Shown in pieces: positions 24,190 through 31,464 of a DNA stretch of 64,000 bases; positions within the stretch are counted from its first letter, which is position 1, and each line of letters opens with the position of its first letter. A model generated the notes under the pieces. It ran no database searches. It was given only the letters and a program-made list of their open reading frames with translations, and was not told where the DNA came from. Both the position numbers and the translations under genes were made by a program. The DNA is taken from assembly GCA_016710165.1 (NCBI GenBank), contig JADJLJ010000002.1, positions 773,501 to 837,500 of the forward strand. The letters are read 5' to 3'. The stretch is from Chitinophagaceae bacterium (GTDB lineage Bacteria; Bacteroidota; Bacteroidia; Chitinophagales; Chitinophagaceae).

Positions 24190-25934
24190 ATGAAATGTGT
24201 AAAATTTAAAAATGCAATTGCCGTTTTAGTGATCGTGGCTTTTGCATTCAGCGCCTGCAAAAAGGAAGATATTGCAAAACCTGTGGCTGGTGCAGCACCT
24301 CTCACCGATTCAGTACCCACGGCGGATACTGCCCTGGGATCTTTGGAGAAAGTCACCGTTGCGGGAACCTACTACATCAGTCCGCTTGGCAGTAATCTGA
24401 CCGGCGATGGTTCATTGGGTAATCCCTGGAAAACATTGTACAAGGCAACGAATAATGTTGGTATTGCAGGGAGCATCATTCATGTTAAAGCAGGTACCTA
24501 TACCGAAGCCAATCAATGCAACCTGGCCCCCGGGGTAAGTATTGAAGGAGAAGGTGCTGCCACTACCATTGTCCGGAGTGTAAAAACAGGCGACTGGTCA
24601 ACATTCCTTTCATTGGAATCTGCTTCAGATGTCAACGGAAATCAAAGTATCTCAAACATTACTTTCAACGGACTGTATGTGAGTGAGACCAATTTTAAAA
24701 CCTGGATGGGGATATGGGTGTCCCGCAGGAGCAATGTTGTTATCCGCGATTGCAAGATCATAAATTTCCGCGACCGGGGCGTAATATTTGACGGCAATGG
24801 GGTACAGAATCCTTTATCGGATCCCGGTCATTATGCCACCGGAAACAAGTTCTATAACAATACGATATTGAACTCAGCACAAAATAATGGCCAGTATGGT
24901 GCAGGTTGTTTAAATATCGGTGGTCAATCGGGGATGGAAATCTACGGTAATACCATTATTCAGAACCAGCGTCCGAATTTCAAAAATGGCTGGCCCATTA
25001 AGTATTGGGAGAATGGCTGGCTGAAAGGTGTGAAAATTTACAACAACACCCTTAAGAAAGCCTACTACCAGGGTACGTATCCGGGTGAGAACGGGGATTG
25101 GGACTTCGCCATTGAACTGTTCAACATCAGCGGCCTGGAAATTGCCAACAACAAGATCCAGGGCAGCATCGACCTGAACTACAACTACAAAGGTGCTTAC
25201 AATTACTCTGCATGGATCCATCACAACGTATTGGATCACCCAACCGTAAACTCGAAATTTGAAAGCGGTATCATCCTCGAATTTGCAACACAATCCAGCA
25301 TCATTGAAGACAACGTCATCAACAACAGCAGTACCGGTATCCAGTTCAACACCGGGGACCCGGCAATAGCGGTGGTTACACATACCCGGCTCCGGCGGGA
25401 GGATACAGCGCACTTACAAACAATATCATACGGCGTAATTTATTCTCCAACATTTACCGGGGCAACGGAAGCGGTATCGGTATTTTCAGCGAAGGAACAG
25501 ACGACCCGTATGTGAACGGTTTGCATATATATAATAATACCATCGTTGCCAGGGCGGGTGATGCACCGTGGTGGGGTATCGATTTCTCATCGCAGCCAAA
25601 AGGCAACTGCAGCAATATTAATATCCGAAATAACATTGTAAACGGTTTTGCAGGTGCTTGGATCGTGGGATCAACAGGTAGTACCCGTATTACTGGTATG
25701 GTTTTAACGCATAATGATGCTTTTGGTAATGGAAATGGGAATAGCCCTTCCTGGCCAGCAGGCAACCCTGCCAGTTATACCTACAGTAATAATTCAGCGG
25801 TTAATCCTTTATTTCTATCTGCCACTGATTTTAAATTGCAGGCTGCATCACCCTGTATAAATACAGGAGTGAATGTAGGATTACTTTTTACCGGTATTGC
25901 TCCCGACAAGGGCTATGCAGAAACCGGACAGTGA
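24190..25934 (+). CDS. Right-handed beta-helix lipoprotein, frame broken
   Basis: Surface or periplasmic lipoprotein (signal MKCVKFKNAIAVLVIVAFAFSAC, lipobox FSAC) with a parallel beta-helix of the pectate-lyase/NosD type. The coil pattern repeats N-x-I/V-x-N: SIHVKAGTY-type opening, then GLYVSETNFKTWMGIWVSR, IRDCKIINFRDRGVIF, GMEIYGNTIIQN, GLEIANNKIQG and SSIIEDNVINNSSTGIQF. The frame is lost at 25359-25361. Restoring one C (CCC to CCCC) gives GDPGNSGGYTYPAPAGGY and joins the second part (through GLHIYNNTIVARAGDAPWW to the end at 25934). The joined protein is about 581 residues. It could bind or degrade polysaccharide; there is no catalytic evidence. Confidence 0.78.
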
Positions 25935-25955
25935 TAATTTAATATCCGGCCAATT

Positions 25956-25990
25956 AAGCAAAGAGTCTCAAAAGAGGCTCTTTGCTTTTA
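25956..25990 (+). terminator. Terminator after the beta-helix gene
   Basis: Stem GCAAAGAG-CTC with GAG-CTCTTTGC at 25958-25985 followed by TTTTA. Confidence 0.8.
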
Positions 25991-26079
25991 AGTACAAAGA
26001 CGGGGGGGAAATGGTTCGTGACAGGGACCAGGGTGATGCCTGCATGCCGGGACCTGTATGAAAATGGAAAAATATATGC

Positions 26080-26116
26080 AAAAAAAGATCCCGTCCGCAA
26101 TCAGCAAACGGGATCC
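26080..26116 (-). terminator. Terminator after the alpha-oxoamine synthase gene
   Basis: Stem GATCCCGT (26087-26094) / ACGGGATC (26108-26115). The minus strand has a T7 run immediately after the stem. Confidence 0.8.
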
Positions 26117-26117
26117 T

Positions 26118-26152
26118 CTTATAACTTATTACTTAAAACCTCCTACTTATTC
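26118..26152. repeat. Heptamer-periodic tract overlapping a stop codon
   Basis: Five 7-nt-spaced words of CTTATAA and CTTATTA type. The minus-strand stop codon at 26143-26145 lies inside. No complementary arm is seen nearby. Confidence 0.5.
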
Positions 26153-27444
26153 TTCGGCCTGTCCCTCATATAATCAAAACGCTTGCCGCTCACCTCAGCC
26201 ATGTCGGGGATGGATTCCACTTTGTATTCTCCTGCATCGAGTTTTTTCTTGGTTGCTTCAAATGCCTTCAGGGTTGTTTCAATGTCTTCATCGGTATGGA
26301 TGGCAGAAGGAATAAGGCGGTAAATGATATGTCCCTTTGGAATTACCGGGTATACCACAATGGAAGCAAATATGCTGTAATTCTCACGGAGGTCCATTAC
26401 CATGGCAGTGGCTTCTTCCACGCCGCCCTTCATATACACCGGGGTAACCACGCTGTCGGTATTGCCGATATCAAATCCCCTTTCCTTTAAACCCTTTTGC
26501 AGTTTCAATGCATTGCTCCATAGTTTTTCTTTCAGCTCGGGGTGATTACGCAGCAGTTCAAGCCGTTTCAGGTTGCCCACCACCAACGGCATGGGTAAGC
26601 TCTTAGCAAATATCTGGCTGCGGATATTGTAGCGGATATAATCAATGATCTGCCGGTCGCCCGCAATGAAAGCGCCGATGGATGCCATTGATTTGGCAAA
26701 CGTAGAGAAATAGAGATCAATTTTATCCTGGCATCCCTGCTCTTCACCGGCCCCGGCCCCGGTTTTACCAAGCGTGCCAAAACCATGTGCATCATCCACC
26801 AGCAGGCGGAATGAGTACGTATCTTTCAGCGCTGCGATCTCTGTTAATTTGCCCTGGTCGCCTGCCATTCCAAATACGCCTTCTGTGATTACGAGTATAC
26901 CGCCGGTCCCCTGTTTTTCAACCAGGGCTGTGGCACGTTGTAATTGTTTTTCAAGATCAAGAAGGTCGTTGTGCTTGAATACATAGCGGTGGCCTGCGTG
27001 CAAACGCAATCCATCAATGATGCATGCATGGCTTTCGGCATCATATACGATGATATCGTGGCGGCTGCATAGTACATCAATGATGCTTACCATGCCCTGG
27101 TAACCATAATTAAGTAATGCAGCATCTTCCTTCATTACAAATGCAGCCAGTTCCGCTTCCAGTTGTTCGTGCAGGTCGCTGTTGCCGCTCATCATCCTTG
27201 CGCCCATGGGTAAAGCAAGTCCGTATTTGGCAGCACCTTCTGCATCGGCTTTGCGCACTTCGGGGTGGTTGGCCAGGCCCAGGTAGTTATTCAGGCTCCA
27301 CACGATCATCTCTTTGCCGCGAAACTTCATGCGGCTTCCTATCTCACCTTCCAGTTTTGGGAATGCAAAATAGCCATGGGCCTTTGCACGATGCTGGCCG
27401 ATGGGGCCATAATTCTTTATCAGTCTTTCAAAAATATCTGCCAT
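26143..27444 (-). CDS. Alpha-oxoamine synthase (serine palmitoyltransferase or 2-amino-3-ketobutyrate CoA ligase type)
   Basis: PLP enzyme of 433 residues that condenses an amino acid with an acyl-CoA. Key segments are WSLNNYLGLANHPEV, GARMMSGNSDLHEQLE, the aspartate/histidine region LLVDDAHGFGTLG, and the Schiff-base lysine in FSTFAKSMASIGAF. The last 40 residues (about 394-433) extend beyond the usual family length of near 400. Bacteroidota make sphingolipids with a serine palmitoyltransferase of this family, so SPT is likely; KBL and other members cannot be excluded from sequence alone. A -7-like TAATTTTG is on the minus strand at 27513-27520, and a terminator follows the gene. Confidence 0.75.
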   Translation of the reverse strand: MADIFERLIKNYGPIGQHRAKAHGYFAFPKLEGEIGSRMKFRGKEMIVWSLNNYLGLANHPEVRKADAEGAAKYGLALPMGARMMSGNSDLHEQLEAELAAFVMKEDAALLNYGYQGMVSIIDVLCSRHDIIVYDAESHACIIDGLRLHAGHRYVFKHNDLLDLEKQLQRATALVEKQGTGGILVITEGVFGMAGDQGKLTEIAALKDTYSFRLLVDDAHGFGTLGKTGAGAGEEQGCQDKIDLYFSTFAKSMASIGAFIAGDRQIIDYIRYNIRSQIFAKSLPMPLVVGNLKRLELLRNHPELKEKLWSNALKLQKGLKERGFDIGNTDSVVTPVYMKGGVEEATAMVMDLRENYSIFASIVVYPVIPKGHIIYRLIPSAIHTDEDIETTLKAFEATKKKLDAGEYKVESIPDMAEVSGKRFDYMRDRPKNK

Positions 27445-27512
27445 AATTATAATTGTGAATTTACGATCGGGGGGTTAAAGAATCTTTGTTGTTTACGTTA
27501 ATAATTGCAGCG

Positions 27513-27520
27513 CAAAATTA
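27513..27520 (-). promoter_or_regulatory. -7 box for the alpha-oxoamine synthase gene
   Basis: The minus strand reads TAATTTTG (TAnnTTTG), with a leader of about 65 nt. Confidence 0.4.
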
Positions 27521-27589
27521 AGGTTTTGGAGGCAAAACGCATAACATTGGCATAACATGGAGGAGGGGCGGGATAAAACCGGTAATAAT

Positions 27590-27597
27590 TACCTTTG
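27590..27597 (+). promoter_or_regulatory. -7 box for the PafA-like gene
   Basis: TACCTTTG matches TAnnTTTG, 14 nt before the ATG at 27612. Confidence 0.55.
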
Positions 27598-27611
27598 TGC
27601 AAATTCAAAAT

Positions 27612-29243
27612 ATGAAGCGTAGGTACTTTCTCATTTCCTGTTTCCTGTTTCTTATTTCTTATTCCACTTCAGCCCAGGTAAACAGGCCAAAATTATTGGT
27701 GGGCCTGGTAGTGGACCAGATGCGTTGGGATTACCTGTACCGCTACCACGATATGTATGGCGCTGATGGATTCAAACGCCTGCTTAACCAGGGGTTTAGT
27801 TGTGAGAACACGATGATACCCTACACGCCTCCCGTAACAGGCGCCGGGCATACCTGTATTTACACGGGCAGTGTGCCGGCCATTCATGGCATTGTTGCCA
27901 ATGATTGGATCGAAAGGGAGACCGGTAAGCGGATGTATTGTGCATCGGACAGTACGGTGAGGCCGGTTGGCTCTGCCAGTTTATGGGAAGGCCAGATGAG
28001 TCCACGCAATATGCTTACCAACAGCATTGCCGATGAACTGAGGCTGGCAACAAATTTCCGCAGCAAGTCAATTGGCATTGCATTAAAAGACAGGGGAGGG
28101 ATATTCCCCGCGGGGCACAGCGCCAATGCCGCTTATTGGTTTGATGATAGAACAGGACAATGGATCACCAGCACCTATTACATGAATGAGTTGCCTGCCT
28201 GGGTACAACGTTACAATGACAGGCGCATACCCGATTCGTTGATGCGGACAGACTGGAATTTACTTTATGACAGATCGAAGTACATACAAAGTACGGGAGA
28301 CGATATGCCGTACGAGCGTTTGCTGGAGAGTGACAAGAGCCGGACATTCCCGCATAAATACCAATCGGTGATCGGCAGTACGAGGTATGATCCTTTCCGG
28401 TCAAGTCCTTATGGAAATATATACACACTCGATTTTGCAAAAGAAATAATCCGCAATGAAAAGATGGGGCAGGGGGGTGAAACGGATATGCTTTCCATAA
28501 GCCTTTCATCCACCGATTATATCGGGCACCGCTTTGGCCCCAATTCCCTGGAAGTGGAAGATCTGTACCTGCGGCTGGATAAGAATATCGCCGATTTTTT
28601 AAACTACCTGGATAGAACCCTGGGTAAGAATAATTATTTGCTGTTCTTAAGCGCTGATCATGGCGCATCCCAGACAGCCGGATTTTTAAAGGAGAATAAA
28701 TATCATACGGCCGGCACATTAAGTTCAGATGAAATGGCAAAAAAAATGAATCGTTTTTGCCAGGAAAAATTTGGTGACAGTATGCTCGTGAAAAAGATCT
28801 ACGACTTCCAGGCTTACCTGGATAAAAAGCGCATCGAATCGCTTGGGCTGAATATGAAAGATGTCAAAAAGACGTTGGTTACCTATTTAAAAAGCCAGAA
28901 TGAAATATGGAATGCTTTGGATGAGGAAGACCTGGCAACCACCATACTCCCGCCGGTTGTAAAAGAAAAATTAATGAACAGTTATTATTTCCGCCGCAGT
29001 GGTGACATACAATATTTTTATAAAGCGCAATACCTCGAAGGGGTAACAGCGGGCACTGAGCATGGGGCATGGTATCCGTACGATTCGCATATCCCACTGG
29101 TATGGTTTGGCTGGAATGTTAAACCCGGTAAGCTGAACAGGGAAACCTATATGACAGATATTGCTCCCACGATTGCTGCCATGCTGAAGATACAAATGCC
29201 CAGCGGCTGTATTGGTAAGGTGATCACGGAAGTGGTGAAATAG
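27612..29243 (+). CDS. PafA-type alkaline phosphatase, exported
   Basis: Periplasmic phosphomonoesterase of 543 residues from the ATG at 27612; an upstream GTG at 27597 overlaps the promoter box. The signal peptide is YFLISCFLFLISYSTSAQ. Alkaline-phosphatase-superfamily metal and nucleophile sites are visible: LLVGLVVDQMRWDYL (first Asp), TPPVTGAGHTCIYTGS (nucleophile Thr region), SLSSTDYIGHRFGP (Asp/His), FLSADHGASQ (Asp-His) and AGTEHGAWYPYD (final His). The order and spacing are those of PafA, the main Bacteroidota phosphatase. Codons of the signal peptide are written in a 7-nt repeat at 27624-27665. Confidence 0.88.
   Translation: MKRRYFLISCFLFLISYSTSAQVNRPKLLVGLVVDQMRWDYLYRYHDMYGADGFKRLLNQGFSCENTMIPYTPPVTGAGHTCIYTGSVPAIHGIVANDWIERETGKRMYCASDSTVRPVGSASLWEGQMSPRNMLTNSIADELRLATNFRSKSIGIALKDRGGIFPAGHSANAAYWFDDRTGQWITSTYYMNELPAWVQRYNDRRIPDSLMRTDWNLLYDRSKYIQSTGDDMPYERLLESDKSRTFPHKYQSVIGSTRYDPFRSSPYGNIYTLDFAKEIIRNEKMGQGGETDMLSISLSSTDYIGHRFGPNSLEVEDLYLRLDKNIADFLNYLDRTLGKNNYLLFLSADHGASQTAGFLKENKYHTAGTLSSDEMAKKMNRFCQEKFGDSMLVKKIYDFQAYLDKKRIESLGLNMKDVKKTLVTYLKSQNEIWNALDEEDLATTILPPVVKEKLMNSYYFRRSGDIQYFYKAQYLEGVTAGTEHGAWYPYDSHIPLVWFGWNVKPGKLNRETYMTDIAPTIAAMLKIQMPSGCIGKVITEVVK
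27624..27665. repeat. Heptamer-periodic tract encoding a signal peptide
   Basis: Six successive 7-nt words of the CTGTTTC and TTATTTC type, translated as FLISCFLFLISYS. Since 7 is not a multiple of 3, the same word is read in all three frames and each reading is hydrophobic. Confidence 0.6.
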
Positions 29244-29344
29244 GCTAAGGGATGAAAAGGGGAGATGGAAGTATGCGATCTTTATCCTCTTTTATGCGCT
29301 TAGCAGGTTTTGCTTTTAGCAGGATCAATTTAACGAAACAACAA

Positions 29345-31069
29345 TTACTGCTTGATGAACTTCGTCTCTGCAATCCGTTCATTGTTGCTGATGAGAACTA
29401 CCATGTAACTTCCTCCCGAAAGGTTTGAAACATCCGTTGCAATGATGTTGTTGCCCGAAACGACCGAAGCCGTTAATGATTTGACTTCCCTTCCATCGGC
29501 ATTATAGATTTTGCAGAGGATGGTTGCATTCTCCGATGTGGTCAACCGTATATTCAGATTATTGTTAACCGGGTTGGGGCTTACGCGGATATCTTTTACA
29601 ACAGACTGGCTGAAGAGTACCGGTATGATATCCGAATAGTTGAAATTTCCATCCCTGTCAACCTGTTTCAGGCGGTAAAAATTCATTCCTTTGACCGGGG
29701 CGGCGTCAAAAAATTCATAGTCGGTAGGAGTAGCGCTGTTTTGATACCTGCTGTAAACCATGCCTGCCTTTTGAAAATCGGTACCGTTAAACGAACGTTC
29801 GATGTCGAAATGACCGGCATTCACTTCCTGTGCTGTGGTCCAGTTCAGTTTTATCTTATCATCCTGCTGGATGCCGGTGAACCTGGTTAAGCTGATGGGA
29901 ACTACCACGCCGTTCCGGTATACCCAGATCGGGGCCGTCCAGATGATATCACCACCAACCTGCGTGATCCTGGCGAAATAATAATAGGGGGTGTTGATGG
30001 AAGAGGTATGCGAATAATTCAGGGTGGTACTCCCGGTATTGGAAGCCAGGATCGTTGCATTAACACCGCTTCCGGCAATGCCGTAATAGATCTCGATCTT
30101 ATTGATATTGTCATTCGGGTCGCCGGGCGCATCGGGGTCAGTAATGGTAACAGCGATATTGGAATTATTGGTGGTCACAAAATCCCTGCCCATATAATTG
30201 CCGTTAATGCTGAAATTAACCTGGGCATTCCAGTCGTCGGATGCATAGAACCGCCTTGCCTTAAAGGCCGCCATGATGCTGTCCCTGTTGAGGCTTGTAG
30301 CCAGCACAACTGTTCTTGTCATGTTGGTCCTTCCAAACGTGGTATAGTGATTATCATGGTCAATATTGGGACCTATGTGATAACCAACAGCCAGCGCTTT
30401 TAAAAATTTAGATTCATAGGATGTAGCCGGTGGATCTGTGTACGTAGTGGTGGTGGAGTTTGCATTGCCGCTGCGTATGGCGATGCCTGAAATTACACTG
30501 TCTGTATTTGCATTGTATGCAGCCCCGTCCAACAGGTTTCCGTAATCATTTGTCTGGGTATGGGCCAGTGTACAAAAAGCCGTAGGATAGGTTTTTACAA
30601 GGGGCCAGAAACTGGCGAAGTCGCCCTTGGCGCAGTAGATATCATAGTTGTTGGTGGGTCCCCATCCGCCGCTGCCGCTTTCCCAGCCAATCAATTGCGG
30701 AACGCCATATACCACCACATGCCCGCCCTGGCTGATGGTGCCCCATTCCATGCCGTACATGGCAACAAAACTGCCGGCGTGGGTGGCGGTATCTGCCTGG
30801 TAAAGTCCCATGGGGTAATGCCCCACATGCATACCGGGATTATTGGTGGAACTGAAATGGTTATGCTCGGCAATGCCCAGGAAGTCCATGTGATAACTGG
30901 CTTTGGCATAGTTGTAATCATTTCCGGGATTGTAATAGCCGGTGGCAACGCTGTCCTTATTCCCATCTGAATAGGAAGAATGGCTGTGTAAATTGCCAAA
31001 GTAAAAATTGTATTGGCAAAATACGGTGATGCTGCTCAGTAATGGTATGATGATAAAAATGCGTCTCAT
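29345..31069 (-). CDS. Secreted PHP-domain-like protein with T9SS sorting domain
   Basis: Protein of 574 residues from the ATG at 31067-31069, where a signal peptide (MRRIFIIIPLLSSITVFCQ) begins. The catalytic-like part has metal ligands as in PHP/CehA-type phosphoesterases: NFYFGNLHSHSSYSDG (HxH), DFLGIAEHNHFSS, YGMEWGTISQGGH and FCTLAHTQTNDYG. Two beta-sandwich modules follow (SINGNYMGRDFVTTNNSNIAV onward and KLNWTTAQEVNAGHFDIERSF). The C-terminus is a type A T9SS domain (VSPNPVNNNLNIRLTTS, then GGSYMVVLISNNERIAETKFIKQ). It would act outside the cell as a metal-dependent phosphoesterase. The substrate is unknown. Confidence 0.82.
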   Translation of the reverse strand: MRRIFIIIPLLSSITVFCQYNFYFGNLHSHSSYSDGNKDSVATGYYNPGNDYNYAKASYHMDFLGIAEHNHFSSTNNPGMHVGHYPMGLYQADTATHAGSFVAMYGMEWGTISQGGHVVVYGVPQLIGWESGSGGWGPTNNYDIYCAKGDFASFWPLVKTYPTAFCTLAHTQTNDYGNLLDGAAYNANTDSVISGIAIRSGNANSTTTTYTDPPATSYESKFLKALAVGYHIGPNIDHDNHYTTFGRTNMTRTVVLATSLNRDSIMAAFKARRFYASDDWNAQVNFSINGNYMGRDFVTTNNSNIAVTITDPDAPGDPNDNINKIEIYYGIAGSGVNATILASNTGSTTLNYSHTSSINTPYYYFARITQVGGDIIWTAPIWVYRNGVVVPISLTRFTGIQQDDKIKLNWTTAQEVNAGHFDIERSFNGTDFQKAGMVYSRYQNSATPTDYEFFDAAPVKGMNFYRLKQVDRDGNFNYSDIIPVLFSQSVVKDIRVSPNPVNNNLNIRLTTSENATILCKIYNADGREVKSLTASVVSGNNIIATDVSNLSGGSYMVVLISNNERIAETKFIKQ

Positions 31070-31175
31070 GCCAGTTGACAAAATTAGATTTTTTAATCTA
31101 AACGTCAGATACAACGGGAAAAGTGTGACTTTACGTAATTAAAGATCATCATATCAAACCCCGCCCTGTTCTTAA

Positions 31176-31207
31176 ATAAAAAAGGGACCGGAAATTCCCG
31201 GTCCCTT
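31176..31207 (-). terminator. Terminator after tRNA-Gln
   Basis: Stem AAGGGACCGG (31182-31191) / CCGGTCCCTT (31198-31207) with a T-rich tail on the minus strand. Confidence 0.8.
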
Positions 31208-31209
31208 GG

Positions 31210-31280
31210 TTGGGTTACTAGGATTCGAACCTAGACAAACAGAATCAAAATCTGTTGTGCTACCTTTACACCATAACCCA
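31210..31280 (-). tRNA. tRNA-Gln(UUG)
   Basis: Cloverleaf on the minus strand: acceptor TGGGTTA/TAACCCA, anticodon stem ACAGA/TCTGT with loop TTTTGAT giving anticodon TTG, T-loop GGTTCGAATCC, discriminator A. CCA is not encoded. Confidence 0.93.
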
Positions 31281-31441
31281 GCTTTAATCGGGTGCAAAAA
31301 TAAGGTTTCAACCTTTTTCGGCCAAAAGGATTTTGAATGGTACCAAAGTGCCGGCTTGAACCACATAGGCACATAGAAAAAATGGTTTCCTGTAAAGAGT
31401 TTGGAAATCATAATCATATAGGGACAAGGGTAAAGAACACC

Positions 31442-31463
31442 GAACCTGCCTGCAGGCAGGTTC
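31442..31463. repeat. Perfect 22-nt palindrome next to the cphA stop codon
   Basis: GAACCTGCCTG/CAGGCAGGTTC, directly after the cphA stop. It shares the CCTGCCT/AGGCAGG core with the palindrome in waaA. Confidence 0.7.
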
Positions 31464-31464
31464 A

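Noticed and set aside
24190..24230. Overlapping minus-strand ORFs throughout the window (for example 39871-40986 and 16689-17228)
   Set aside because: They lie opposite genes with clear families and show no recognisable domains; judged to be shadows.
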